Source of the DNA: Polaromonas sp.
Lineage (GTDB): Bacteria; Pseudomonadota; Gammaproteobacteria; Burkholderiales; Burkholderiaceae_C
DNA length: 42,637 bases
Reading direction: 5' to 3'
Assembly (NCBI GenBank): GCA_013823635.1
Contig: PNML01000019.1
Coordinates: forward strand, 1 to 42,637
Part shown: piece after piece, positions 1-8,309 of the stretch
Position numbering within the stretch: position 1 is the stretch's first letter
Layout: each line of letters starts with the position of its first letter
Made by a program: the position numbers and the translations under genes
Notes under the pieces: model-generated
What the model was told of the DNA's origin: nothing
The model's input: the letters and a program-made list of their open reading frames with translations, nothing else
Database searches by the model: none

Positions 1-228
1 TTTGGCGGTTTTGCTGCGCCAGGCGGGCCAGGCCGCGTTGGCGGCGGCGATGGCGGCTCCGGCGTCCGCAGGGCCCAGGTTGGCCACATCGGCCAGGTGG
101 GCACCCGTGGCGGGGTCGGTCACGGCAAAGCGCGAAGGGCCTGCAACCCACTGGCCGTTGACCAGCGCGTCGGTTTTCAGCAGGCTGGGGTCCTTCAAGA
201 GGGCCAGGGGGGAGTTGGTCATGTCCAT
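1..228 (-). CDS. gabD: Succinate-semialdehyde dehydrogenase, N-terminal 76 residues (cut by window edge)
   Basis: Only the first 76 codons are present, reading leftward off the window. The visible protein begins MDMTNSPLALLKDPSLLKTD and contains the segment VNGQWVAG, then DPATGAHLADVANLG, which is the typical start of NAD(P)-dependent succinate-semialdehyde dehydrogenase of the aldehyde dehydrogenase superfamily. The catalytic Cys and Glu lie outside the window. The family oxidises succinate semialdehyde to succinate in the cytoplasm, the last step of GABA breakdown, which fits gabT and the guanidinobutyrase upstream. ATG at 228 is chosen; an in-frame ATG at 222 is an alternative, and neither has a strong ribosome binding site. 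A glutarate-semialdehyde dehydrogenase role is also possible. Confidence 0.85.
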   Translation of the reverse strand, partial: MDMTNSPLALLKDPSLLKTDALVNGQWVAGPSRFAVTDPATGAHLADVANLGPADAGAAIAAANAAWPAWRSKTAK

Positions 229-249
229 GGGTTGTCTCGCTCAATTCGG

Positions 250-280
250 AAAAAAGAAACAGGTTAGCGTCAAACGCCAA
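250..280 (-). terminator. Weak hairpin plus U-rich run between gbuA and gabD
   Basis: On the minus strand TTGGCGT-TTG-ACGCTAA can form a seven-pair stem (one G-T wobble), followed closely by the U-rich run CUGUUUCUUUUUU. It lies in the 61 bp gap between the two genes. It may act as a partial terminator that lowers gabD expression relative to the upstream genes. The stem is short and weak, so this is tentative. Confidence 0.35.
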
Positions 281-289
281 GCCCTGCCG

Positions 290-1249
290 TCACCGGTATT
301 TCACCCCGGGCAACACGCAGAGCATCTCAAACAGCAGGTTGGCGCCCAGCAAAGCGGTGTTGCCGCTGGTGTCGTACGGTGGAGATACCTCCACCAGGTC
401 GCATCCCACCAAGTTGAGGCCGCGGCAACCGCGCACAATCTCCAGCGCCTGGGGCACGCTCAGTCCACCAATCTCGGGCGTGCCGGTTCCACCTGCGTAG
501 GCAGGGTCGATGCCGTCAATGTCGAAGCTGAGGTAGGTTGGGGTATTCGGGCCGATGCGTTGCCGAATGTCGGCCATCAACGGCACCAGCGATTGCCACC
601 AGACGGTGTGGGCGGGCACCAGGGTAAATCCCTGCTGGCGTGGCCAGTCGAAGTCTTCGGCACTGTAGCCGCTGCCCCGCAGGCCAATCTGCCAGACTTT
701 GTCGCCTTGCAGCAAACCCTCTTCCACCGCACGCCGAAAGGGCGTGCCGTGGGCAATGCGTTCACCGAACATGTCCGGATTGACGTCGGCGTGGGCGTCC
801 ACATGGATGAGTGCCACGGGCCCGTGCCGGGTGCGCAGGGCGCGCAAAATGGGCAGCGCGATGGTGTGGTCGCCACCCAGCGTCAAGGGAATGCAGCCGC
901 TGTCCACAATGGGCCGGTAATGCCGCTCAATGATCTCCACCGACGCCTGCAGGTTGTAGGTGTTGATGGGCACATCACCCAGGTCGGCCACCTGCAGGGT
1001 GTCAAACGGCGCGGCACCCGTGGCCATGTTGTAGGGGCGGATCAGGGACGACTCGGCACGCATCTGCCTGGGGCCAAAACGGGTGCCCGGCCGATGGCTG
1101 GTGCCGATGTCCAGCGGCACGCCGACAAAGCCCGCGTTCAGCCCGGCCGACTGGCTGACCAGGGGGAGGCGCATCATGGTGGCCAGGCCGCCGAAACGGG
1201 GCATTTCATTGCCGCCCTGGGGCTGGTTGAGGTGGGCAGGTTCGGTCAT
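290..1249 (-). CDS. gbuA: Guanidinobutyrase / agmatinase (ureohydrolase family)
   Basis: A 319-residue ureohydrolase. All six manganese ligands of the arginase/agmatinase fold are visible: H128 in GGDHT, D151, H153 and D155 in DAHAD, and D242 and D244 in SFDIDGIDP. The N-terminal block GGNEMPRFGGLATMMRLP and the C-terminal FEMLCVLPGVKYR match my recollection of the Pseudomonas guanidinobutyrase GbuA more closely than enterobacterial SpeB. It would hydrolyse 4-guanidinobutyrate to GABA and urea; agmatine to putrescine is the alternative. Context favours the first, because gabT and gabD take GABA to succinate while no putrescine oxidation gene is seen. The start is 4 bp after the permease stop, so translation is probably coupled. 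Confidence 0.85.
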   Translation of the reverse strand: MTEPAHLNQPQGGNEMPRFGGLATMMRLPLVSQSAGLNAGFVGVPLDIGTSHRPGTRFGPRQMRAESSLIRPYNMATGAAPFDTLQVADLGDVPINTYNLQASVEIIERHYRPIVDSGCIPLTLGGDHTIALPILRALRTRHGPVALIHVDAHADVNPDMFGERIAHGTPFRRAVEEGLLQGDKVWQIGLRGSGYSAEDFDWPRQQGFTLVPAHTVWWQSLVPLMADIRQRIGPNTPTYLSFDIDGIDPAYAGGTGTPEIGGLSVPQALEIVRGCRGLNLVGCDLVEVSPPYDTSGNTALLGANLLFEMLCVLPGVKYR

Positions 1250-1253
1250 GGGG

Positions 1254-2072
1254 TCACTTGCGGCGGCCTCGCAACCACTCCAGCACCAGCATCAGGCTGG
1301 TGGTGAACAGCGTCAGCAACGTGGCCACAGCGGCGATGGTGGGCGAGATGTTTTCGCGTATGCCCGTGAACATCTGCCTGGGCAGCGTGACCTGCTCTGG
1401 CCCCGCCAGGAACAGGGTCACCACCACCTCGTCGAATGAGGTGGCAAATGCGAACAGGGCGCCCGAAATCACGCCCGGCGCGATCACCGGCAGCGTGACA
1501 CGGAAGAAGGTCTCCAGCGGGCTGGCACCCAGGCTGAGGCTGGCCTTGACCAAGTTGTGGTTAAAGCCTTGCAGGGTGGCGAGCACCGTGGTGACCACAA
1601 AGGGTGCACCCAGGGCCGCGTGGACGATCACCAGCCCCAGGTAGGTGTCGTTCAGGCCCCACTGGGCAAAGTACAGGTAGCTGCTGACCCCCACCACCAC
1701 GATGGGCACCACCATGGGCGCGATCAGCAGGCTGGTGATGAAACCTTTGGCAAAAAACCGGTGGTGGGCCAGTCCCATGGCCGCCAGGGTGCCCAGCACG
1801 GTGGCCAGCAGCGTGGCCAGCGGTGCCACGATGAAGCTGTTGCGGGTGGCGCGCGACCAGTCGTCGGATGTCCACATGTCGCGGTACCACTGCAGTGACC
1901 AGCCTTCGATCGGGTAGGCCAGGAACGAACTGTCGCTGAACGACAGCGGGATGATGACCACCACCGGCAGCAGCAGGTACACCAGCACGCCAATGGCCGC
2001 CAGGCGAAGGGCGTACCAACCCAGCTTGTCCAGGGCGGTGTAATAGGCGGGGAAAACAGGCAGTTTCAACAT
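1254..2072 (-). CDS. ABC transporter permease, PotC/PotI type
   Basis: A 272-residue inner-membrane permease of the polyamine/opine importer family. Hydrophobic segments begin near residue 20 (RLAAIGVLVYLLLPVVVII) and recur through the protein. The EAA loop that docks to the ATPase is visible as KASLSLGASPLETFFRVTLP. The start chosen is ATG 2072, five bases after the upstream permease stop; a longer open frame continues upstream but overlaps the partner gene in another frame and is not credible. It is the second of two permeases in a four-gene importer operon. The substrate cannot be read from sequence; neighbours suggest a polyamine, GABA or guanidino acid. Confidence 0.88.
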   Translation of the reverse strand: MLKLPVFPAYYTALDKLGWYALRLAAIGVLVYLLLPVVVIIPLSFSDSSFLAYPIEGWSLQWYRDMWTSDDWSRATRNSFIVAPLATLLATVLGTLAAMGLAHHRFFAKGFITSLLIAPMVVPIVVVGVSSYLYFAQWGLNDTYLGLVIVHAALGAPFVVTTVLATLQGFNHNLVKASLSLGASPLETFFRVTLPVIAPGVISGALFAFATSFDEVVVTLFLAGPEQVTLPRQMFTGIRENISPTIAAVATLLTLFTTSLMLVLEWLRGRRK

Positions 2073-2077
2073 TCTTT

Positions 2078-3310
2078 TCACCCCAGGCTGAGTTCGGCTT
2101 TGGACACACGGCGGTACAGGGCGTACAGCACCAATGTGCTGGTCAGCAGCACCGAGCCCAGGGCACAAGCCATGCCCCAATTGACCTCGACGTTGGTGTA
2201 CTGGGCCACGTAGTAGCTCAGCATCTGGTCGGCGGGACCACCCAGCAGCGCGGGTGTCACGTAATAGCCCAGGCAGGTGATGAACACCAGCAGGCCACCG
2301 GCCGCCACCCCTGGGTAGGTCTGGGGCAGGTAGACACGGAAAAATGCCGCCAACGGCGGGCTGCCCAGTGAAATGGCCGCACGCAGGTAGTTGGGCGGCA
2401 CCGATTTCATGACGCTGTACAGCGGCAGGATCATGAACGGCAGCAGGATGTGCACCATGGCCACCACCACACCCAGCCGGTTGAACAGCAGCGGAATGGG
2501 GGCCTCGGTGGCGCCCACCCACATCAGGAAGCGGTTGACCAGTCCGTTGTTCTGCAACAGGACGATCCAGGCGGCAATGCGCACCAGCACCGACGTCCAG
2601 AAGGGCAGCAGCACCAGGATCAGCATGATGTTGGCTTTGCGGGCACTGAGTGTGCTCAGCCAGTAAGCCAGTGGGTAGCCCAGCAGCAAGGCCACGGCGG
2701 TGACCACGGCACTGATCTGAAACGTGCGCAGCAAAATGTCGCTGAAGGCGGCTGCCTCGGGGCCCACACGTTCAATGCTGCCGGTGGCCGTGCGTTTGAG
2801 GTCCACGGCGGCCAGCAGGTAGTCGGGCGTCCAGCGCGAGCTGTTTTTGGCGATGACCTGCCAGTAGGCGAGATCCGCCCACCGGTCATCGTGTGCCAAC
2901 AGGCTGCTGCGGGCGGTTTCGGGATCGGTGCCGCCGTCCAGTGGCAGGGCACGGTAGGTGCCCATCACCAGCGAGCGGGCGCCGCTGATCTCGCTGTTGA
3001 GTCGGCGGGCCAACACGCCCGCCTGAGCGGTTTCGGTGATGGCCGAAAAGTCGGCCAGCAACGCGGCGTAGGCCGCCGCGGGGGGCGGGCTTTGGCGGTC
3101 CCACCCTGTCAGGGCTTGTCCCGTGCGGGGCAGGGTGTCGGCCACCTCGGGGTTTTCAATCCCCCGAACCAGCAGGGAAGCCAGCGGAACCAAAAAGAAC
3201 ACCACCAGAAAGCCCAGCAGCGGGAGCGTGAGCGCCAGGGCACGCAGCTTCTTGCGCCGCTCGGTGCGGTGCAGTTGCTGGGCCAGATCGGTTCCGCCGG
3301 CGTTCATCAT
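2078..3310 (-). CDS. ABC transporter permease, PotB/PotH type, with enlarged first periplasmic region
   Basis: A 410-residue permease, well over 100 residues longer than E. coli PotB or PotH. A first membrane segment (about residues 26-48) is followed by a soluble stretch of roughly 150 residues, after which the usual five-helix core begins near residue 195. The EAA loop reads RAAISLGSPPLAAFFRVYLP. The start is one of two tandem ATG codons (3310 or 3307) overlapping the stop of the binding-protein gene (ATGATGA), so the two are translationally coupled. Long-loop permeases of this type occur in other proteobacteria. The insert may contact the binding protein or substrate, but that is inference. 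Confidence 0.87.
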   Translation of the reverse strand: MMNAGGTDLAQQLHRTERRKKLRALALTLPLLGFLVVFFLVPLASLLVRGIENPEVADTLPRTGQALTGWDRQSPPPAAAYAALLADFSAITETAQAGVLARRLNSEISGARSLVMGTYRALPLDGGTDPETARSSLLAHDDRWADLAYWQVIAKNSSRWTPDYLLAAVDLKRTATGSIERVGPEAAAFSDILLRTFQISAVVTAVALLLGYPLAYWLSTLSARKANIMLILVLLPFWTSVLVRIAAWIVLLQNNGLVNRFLMWVGATEAPIPLLFNRLGVVVAMVHILLPFMILPLYSVMKSVPPNYLRAAISLGSPPLAAFFRVYLPQTYPGVAAGGLLVFITCLGYYVTPALLGGPADQMLSYYVAQYTNVEVNWGMACALGSVLLTSTLVLYALYRRVSKAELSLG

Positions 3311-4338
3311 TGCGCTGCCCAGGCTGAGAAGCGCTTCTCCAGGGCTTCACCCTGGTCAGCCCAGAAGCCGATGTTGAACCGGAGCGCGTCTTTGCTGTTG
3401 GCGTCCGACGTGGGCAGCAGGTTCAGTACCTTGCTGTCCAGTTTGGGCAGTGCCTTGTTGTTGGTGGGGCCATAGCTGATGTTCTTGGCGTACTCGGCCT
3501 GGGCGTCAGGTGAACTGGCCATGGCGATGAACTTCAGGGCAGCGTCCTTGTTGGGCGTGCCTTTGGGCATGACCCAGTAGTCGAGGTCGTAAATGCCACC
3601 GGTCCAGGTGATCTTCAGATTCTTGCCTTCGCGCTGGGCTGCGTCGATGCGGCCGTTGTAGGCGGTGGTCATGGTCACGTCGCCAGCCACCAGGAACTGG
3701 GGAGGCTGGGCGCCGGCTTCCCACCACTGGATGTGGGGTTTGAGTTCGGTCAGCTTCTTGAAGGCGCGTTCCGCACCGTCTTTGGTGCCCAGCACTTTGT
3801 ACACGTCGGCGGACTTGACGCCGTCGGCCATCAGGGCAAATTCCAGGTTGTAACGGGCGCCTTTGCGCATGCCGCGTTTGCCGGGGAATTTTTTGGTGTC
3901 CCAGAAGTCGGCCCAGGTGGTGGGGGCGGTTTTCAGTTTGTCGCCGTCGTAGGCCATCACGGTGGACCAGATGAAGGCACCCACGCCGCATTCGTGCACG
4001 GCGGCCGGTTGGAAATCGGCCTTGTTGCCCACTTTGGACCAGTCGATTTTTTCAAACAGACCTTCGTCGCAGCCGCGGTTCACGTCGGGGCTCTCGACCT
4101 CCACCACGTCCCAGGTCACTTTTTTGGATTCGACCATGGCCTTGATCTTGGCCTGTTCACCGTTGTACTCGACCACCACCACTTTGTTGCCCGTGGCTTT
4201 CTCGAAGCCCTCGACGTAGGCCTTTTTCTGGGCGGCGCCGTTGGCGCCACCAAAATTCACCAGCGTGAGCGGGCCATCGGCCAAGGCGGGCAGGCTGGTC
4301 AGCACGGACAAAGCCAACAAGGCGGGTTTGAGTTTCAT
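3307..4338 (-). CDS. Periplasmic substrate-binding protein of polyamine-type ABC importer
   Basis: A 343-residue binding protein. A Sec signal peptide is visible (MKLKPALLALSVLTSLPALA, cleavage after ALA). The mature part has the spermidine/putrescine-binding fold pattern: an opening LTLVNFGG segment, the hinge-region phrase TWDVVEVESPDVNRGC, and WWEAGAQPPQFLVAGDV. ATG 4338 is chosen because an AGGAG motif sits nine bases upstream; the in-frame ATG at 4347 directly abuts that motif and would have no spacing. The protein should deliver ligand to the two permeases. Candidates are polyamines, GABA/5-aminovalerate (as the polyamine-family importer AgtABCD does in Pseudomonas aeruginosa) or 4-guanidinobutyrate. 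Confidence 0.88.
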   Translation of the reverse strand: MKLKPALLALSVLTSLPALADGPLTLVNFGGANGAAQKKAYVEGFEKATGNKVVVVEYNGEQAKIKAMVESKKVTWDVVEVESPDVNRGCDEGLFEKIDWSKVGNKADFQPAAVHECGVGAFIWSTVMAYDGDKLKTAPTTWADFWDTKKFPGKRGMRKGARYNLEFALMADGVKSADVYKVLGTKDGAERAFKKLTELKPHIQWWEAGAQPPQFLVAGDVTMTTAYNGRIDAAQREGKNLKITWTGGIYDLDYWVMPKGTPNKDAALKFIAMASSPDAQAEYAKNISYGPTNNKALPKLDSKVLNLLPTSDANSKDALRFNIGFWADQGEALEKRFSAWAAQ

Positions 4339-4390
4339 GGGGAGCATCTCCTGGAGGGTTGAGGAACGGGGTTGGGGAAAGGATGGGCGC

Positions 4391-5473
4391 TCAGCGGTAG
4401 ATGCGCAGGTGGGCGGGGGGGAAGTGCAGCTTGATCCGCTGTCCCACGTCAAAGTGGGCTTGCTGGTGCAAGGCCACCTTGACGCTGATTTCCGTTTGCT
4501 CGCCCACCACGCAGCGCAGCCGCAAGTGGTCGCCGAAATAGATCACATCGTCCACCGTGGCGGTGACGAGGTTGTCCGTGGGCCCTTGGTCGGTCACCAC
4601 GGCGATGCGCTCTGGCCTGACGCTGCACTGCACCGCATCGCCAGCGCGGGTCTGGTTGACGTTGATGCCCACGAGCACCGTGCCATCCGCCAGCGCCACG
4701 GTGCACTGGTCGCCGTCGGTACGGGTCACCCGGGCCTCCAGCACCGAGTTGTCACCCACAAAGCTGGCGACAAAACGGTTCACCGGGGTTTCGTACAGGT
4801 GCTCCACGGGGGCAATCTGTTGGATCACCCCCTCGTTGAACACGGCCACACGGTCTGACATGGTCAGTGCCTCTGACTGGTCATGGGTGACATAGACAAA
4901 GGTCACACCCAGGCGGCGGTGCAGGGCTTTGAGCTCCAGCTGCATGTGTTCGCGCAATTGCTTGTCCAGCGCCCCCAAGGGTTCGTCCATCAGCACCAGT
5001 TGCGGATCGAACACCAGCGCACGCGCCAGTGCCACGCGTTGTTGCTGACCACCTGAGAGCTGCGACGGGAAGCGGTCTCCCATGGGCGACATCTGCACCA
5101 TGTCCAGTGCACGCTTGACCTTGGCTTCCCGCTCTGACTGACCGAGCTTGCGCACCGTCAGTGGGTAGGCGATGTTGTCGGCCACCGTCATGTGGGGGAA
5201 CAGCGCATAGTTCTGAAACACCATGCCGAAGTTGCGCTTGTGCGGGGGCGTGCGGGTGATGGGCACACCGTCCAGGCTGATTTCCCCTGCGGTGGGGGAT
5301 TCAAAGCCTGCCAGCATCATCAGGGTGGTAGTTTTTCCGGACCCTGACGGACCCAGCAACGACAGGAACTCGCCTTTTTGGATGACGAGGTTCAAGTCCC
5401 GCACCACCAGGTGCGTACCGTCATAGGTTTTTTGCACACCCGTGAAGGTGACGAGGGATTGTGCGGATGCCAT
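4391..5473 (-). CDS. ABC transporter ATP-binding protein, PotA/PotG type
   Basis: A 360-residue ATPase. Walker A is GPSGSGKT (41-48), the Q-loop region is MVFQNYALFP, the signature motif is LSGGQQQR (139-146), and Walker B is LVLMDEP (159-165), followed by the D-loop ALD. A C-terminal regulatory (TOBE-like) domain occupies roughly residues 260-360. Start ATG 5473 gives the normal N-terminus; an open frame extends about 46 codons further but has no family-like residues. It is the first gene of the leftward operon ATPase, binding protein, permease, permease, gbuA, gabD. A regulator-like element lies 35-71 bp upstream of the start. Confidence 0.92.
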   Translation of the reverse strand: MASAQSLVTFTGVQKTYDGTHLVVRDLNLVIQKGEFLSLLGPSGSGKTTTLMMLAGFESPTAGEISLDGVPITRTPPHKRNFGMVFQNYALFPHMTVADNIAYPLTVRKLGQSEREAKVKRALDMVQMSPMGDRFPSQLSGGQQQRVALARALVFDPQLVLMDEPLGALDKQLREHMQLELKALHRRLGVTFVYVTHDQSEALTMSDRVAVFNEGVIQQIAPVEHLYETPVNRFVASFVGDNSVLEARVTRTDGDQCTVALADGTVLVGINVNQTRAGDAVQCSVRPERIAVVTDQGPTDNLVTATVDDVIYFGDHLRLRCVVGEQTEISVKVALHQQAHFDVGQRIKLHFPPAHLRIYR

Positions 5474-5507
5474 GCAGTTGTGCGCTTTTTCAGGTAACGA
5501 TGTGCCA

Positions 5508-5570
5508 ACTGTAAAGTTCCCCGGGGGTGGGTGACATATACAGATTTCCCCACCCACGAACCCACTGTGC
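5508..5570 (-). promoter_or_regulatory. Putative MocR-type operator/promoter region of the importer operon
   Basis: The plus strand reads ACTGTA (5508-5513), then exactly 20 bases, then ACATATACAGA (5534-5544), then ACTGTGC (5564-5570). The first two blocks recur at the same spacing before gabT (8310-8346). CTGTA and TACAG are inverted half-sites whose centres are 30 bp apart, about three helical turns. The TATATG inside the second block, read on the minus strand, could also be part of a -10 hexamer. Identity of the binding protein (the adjacent MocR regulator) is inference. Confidence 0.6.
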
Positions 5571-5724
5571 CGGGGCATGTGCCTGTACATAGAAACCCTT
5601 GTGGTGCGCACGTTGGATGCGCCGCCTCATTTTGGGGAGTCAGAGCCCGGCAATGCCTCACTTCGGCGCAGGGTGAAGGGATCAAGGGGGTCCTGGCCCC
5701 ATCCGCCGGTCCGGCGCATGGGCG

Positions 5725-5760
5725 AAAAAAAAGCGCCCAAACCACGGGGGTTGGGCGCTT
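5725..5760 (-). terminator. Rho-independent terminator after the CoA-transferase gene
   Basis: A perfect 10 bp stem, AAGCGCCCAA (5731-5740) with TTGGGCGCTT (5751-5760), with a 10-base loop. Eight A residues on the plus strand at 5725-5732 give a run of U at the 3' end of a leftward transcript. It should end the gabT/CoA-transferase message, leaving the importer operon dependent on its own promoter. The remainder of the 308 bp gap (5474-5781) holds that promoter and no gene that I can support. Confidence 0.88.
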
Positions 5761-5781
5761 CTGGATGGGGGTGTTGACCGC

Positions 5782-6957
5782 TCAAGGCAGAGACAGCCAC
5801 TGTGCCTGGTGGGCATTCAGTGCCGGAGGGGGCTGATCGGCCACTGGGCGTTGTCCATCCAGCACCATGGGGTTGGCCACCATGGGTGGATGCTGCGGGC
5901 CTGCCGCGGGCAGTTGCAGTCCGCGGGCCGCCACCTGCGGGTGTGCCATGACCTGGGCAATGTCCAGTATGGGGGAGCAGGGCACGGCCACTTGGTCCAG
6001 CAGGTGGACCCAGTCCGCCGTGTCGCGCCGCAGTGTCCACTGGGTGATCAGTTCCACCAGCGCCGCCCTGTGTGCCACCCTGGACGGGTTGGTGCAAAAC
6101 CGAGCGTCCCGGGACACCGCCGGAAAACCCGCTGCCTCGCACAGCCGGGCAAACTGCCCGTCGTTGCCCACCGCCAGGACCATGTGACCGTCTCTGGTTG
6201 GAAACACCTGATACGGCACGATGTTGGGGTGGGCGTTGCCCATGCGGGTGGGGGTGCGTTCGCCGATCAGCTGGTTGCTGGCCTGATTGGCCAGCATGGC
6301 CACTTGCACGTCAAAAAGGGCGGCATCAATGACGCAACCCCGTCCGGTGGTGTGGCGTTCATGCAAGGCCGCCAGTATGGCGGTGGTGGCGTACACACCG
6401 GTCATGAGGTCGGTCACGGCCACGCCCACCTTTTGCGGTTCGGCGCCGGGCTCGCCGGTGATGCTCATCAGGCCTGCTTCGGCCTGGATGGCGAAGTCAT
6501 AGCCCGCTTTGTGCGCCAACGGTCCGTTCTGCCCGTAACCGGTGATGGAGCAATAAATCAGGCGCGGGTTGATGGCTTGCAGGCTGGCGGCATCCAGACC
6601 GTACTTGGCCAGCTGGCCCACCTTGTAGTTTTCCAGCAGGACATCGGCGTCACGCACCAGCTCCCGCACCAGCTCGATGCCCTCACGGCTGGCGATGTCG
6701 ATGGCCACCGATCGCTTGCCCCGGTTGGCGCACACAAAGTAGGCCGCCACCCGCTGCGGGCCCTCTCCCCACCAGGGGGGGCCCCAGGTGCGCGTGTCGT
6801 CGCCCACGCCGGGCCGCTCCACCTTCAGGACCTCCGCACCGTAGTCGGCCAGCAGTTGACCGGCCCATGGCCCAGCCAGCACGCGTGACAGGTCCAGCAC
6901 CCGCACGCCCGCCAGCGGGCGCGGCGGGGTGCTGCGTCCGGGTGTGGCGGCGTTCAT
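5782..6957 (-). CDS. Family III CoA-transferase (CaiB/BaiF), glutarate/succinyl-CoA transferase-like
   Basis: A 391-residue family III CoA-transferase. The family start LAGVRVLDLSRVLAGPWAG (15-33) is clear, as is KVERPGVGDDTRTWGPP. The aspartate of VTDLMTG (D183) sits where the CoA-ester-forming Asp is expected. Several stretches (RVLAGP, GDDTRTWGPP, LIYCSITGYGQNGP, NIVPYQVF) resemble the mammalian succinyl-CoA:glutarate CoA-transferase SUGCT and bacterial GcdG. The start codon overlaps the gabT stop as ATGA, so the two are made together. A role in activating glutarate or another dicarboxylate made by a GabT/GabD-type route is plausible, but the substrate is unproven. Confidence 0.85.
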   Translation of the reverse strand: MNAATPGRSTPPRPLAGVRVLDLSRVLAGPWAGQLLADYGAEVLKVERPGVGDDTRTWGPPWWGEGPQRVAAYFVCANRGKRSVAIDIASREGIELVRELVRDADVLLENYKVGQLAKYGLDAASLQAINPRLIYCSITGYGQNGPLAHKAGYDFAIQAEAGLMSITGEPGAEPQKVGVAVTDLMTGVYATTAILAALHERHTTGRGCVIDAALFDVQVAMLANQASNQLIGERTPTRMGNAHPNIVPYQVFPTRDGHMVLAVGNDGQFARLCEAAGFPAVSRDARFCTNPSRVAHRAALVELITQWTLRRDTADWVHLLDQVAVPCSPILDIAQVMAHPQVAARGLQLPAAGPQHPPMVANPMVLDGQRPVADQPPPALNAHQAQWLSLP

Positions 6958-8258
6958 GCCTGGGTGGGTTGCAGGGTGGCCAAGGCGTCGGCCACGATGG
7001 CCAGGCCCTCGTCCAGCACCGCGTCGCTGGCGGTCAGCGGCACCAGAATGCGCACCACGTTGCCATAGGTCCCGCAGGTCAGCAGGATGAGTCCGCGCCG
7101 GGTGGCTTCAGCCGCCAGTGCCTTGGTCAGTTCGGCGTCGGGTTGTGCGGGGTCGCCGTTTTTGCACAGTTCCATCGCCACCATGGCGCCAAGTCCGCGC
7201 ACCTCGGCGATGCAGGTGTGGCGTTTGGCCAGGGCTTGCAGGCTGGCGGTGATGCGTTGGCCCACATCGCGGCTGCGTTGCAGCAGGTTCTCCTGCTCGA
7301 ACACGTCCATCACGGCCAGCGCCGCGGCACACGCCATGGGGCTGCCCGCATAGGTGCCACCCAGTCCACCGGCGGCGGGTGCGTCCATCACGTCGGCACG
7401 CCCCACCACCGCCGAGATGGGGAAGCCACCCGCCATGGACTTGGCCATGGTGATCATGTCAGGGGCCACGCCGCTTTGCTCCACCGCGAACCAGGTGCCG
7501 GTGCGGCCCGCACCGGTTTGCACCTCGTCGGCAATCAGCAGGATGCCGTGGGTGTCGCACAGTGCGCGCAGGCGCTGCAGGAAATCGGCCGGGGCCACAT
7601 TGAAACCCCCTTCGCCCTGGACGGGTTCCACAATGATGGCGGCCACGCGGGTGGCTTCGATGTCATTTTTGAGGATTTGCTCCACCGAGGCCATGGCGTC
7701 ATCCACGCTCACACCGTGCAGCGCATTGGGGAAGCGCGCGTGGAAAATTTCAGAAGGGAACGGTCCAAACCCGGTTTTGTACGGGGCCACCTTGCCGGTC
7801 AGGCCCAGCGTCATCAGGGTGCGGCCGTGGTAGCCGCCGGTGAAGGCAATCACGCCCGAGCGACCGGTGTGGGCGCGGGCGATTTTGATGGCGTTTTCCA
7901 CCGCTTCCGCGCCGGTGGTCAGGAACAGGGTTTTTTTGGCGAAGTCGCCCGGGGCCTTGGCGTTGATGCGCTCGGCCAGCTCCACATAGGGCTCGTAGGC
8001 CAGCACCTGAAAGCAGGTGTGGGTGTATTGGTCGAGTTGCGCCTTGACGGCGTTGATCACGGCCGGGTGGCGGTGGCCGGTGTTGAGCACCGCAATGCCG
8101 CCAGCGAAGTCAATGTAGCGGCGGCCTTCCACGTCCCACACTTCGGCGTTTTCACCCCGTTCGATGAATATTTGGTGGCTGTGGCCCACGCCGCGTGGAA
8201 TGGCGGCTTGGCGGCGCGCCATCAGAGCGGCGTTGTTGAGGTGGTTGTCGCGTTGCAT
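6954..8258 (-). CDS. gabT: 4-aminobutyrate aminotransferase (class III, PLP-dependent)
   Basis: A 434-residue class III aminotransferase. PLP-related residues are visible: LLIADEVQTG with D244, and K273 in MAKSMAGGFP as the Schiff-base lysine. TGAEAVENAIK near 115-125 is the phosphate-contact region. It transfers the amino group of GABA (or 5-aminovalerate) to 2-oxoglutarate, giving succinate semialdehyde (or glutarate semialdehyde). ATG 8258 is chosen because AGGAG lies nine bases upstream. It is the first gene of a two-gene leftward operon and lies divergent from a MocR-type regulator, the arrangement known for GabR and gabT. A shared operator-like element begins 52 bp upstream. Confidence 0.93.
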   Translation of the reverse strand: MQRDNHLNNAALMARRQAAIPRGVGHSHQIFIERGENAEVWDVEGRRYIDFAGGIAVLNTGHRHPAVINAVKAQLDQYTHTCFQVLAYEPYVELAERINAKAPGDFAKKTLFLTTGAEAVENAIKIARAHTGRSGVIAFTGGYHGRTLMTLGLTGKVAPYKTGFGPFPSEIFHARFPNALHGVSVDDAMASVEQILKNDIEATRVAAIIVEPVQGEGGFNVAPADFLQRLRALCDTHGILLIADEVQTGAGRTGTWFAVEQSGVAPDMITMAKSMAGGFPISAVVGRADVMDAPAAGGLGGTYAGSPMACAAALAVMDVFEQENLLQRSRDVGQRITASLQALAKRHTCIAEVRGLGAMVAMELCKNGDPAQPDAELTKALAAEATRRGLILLTCGTYGNVVRILVPLTASDAVLDEGLAIVADALATLQPTQA

Positions 8259-8309
8259 GGCAGGGTGCTCCTGGGAAAACGGGGTGAATGAAGTGCGTGA
8301 CTGGCATTC

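Noticed and set aside
2..1306. 434-codon plus-strand open frame over gabD and gbuA
   Set aside because: The minus strand has complete ureohydrolase metal motifs; the plus frame has no recognisable domain.
5577..5777. Small open frames in the gap between the importer ATPase and CoA-transferase genes
   Set aside because: They run across the terminator and operator-like region and have no ribosome binding site or family resemblance.
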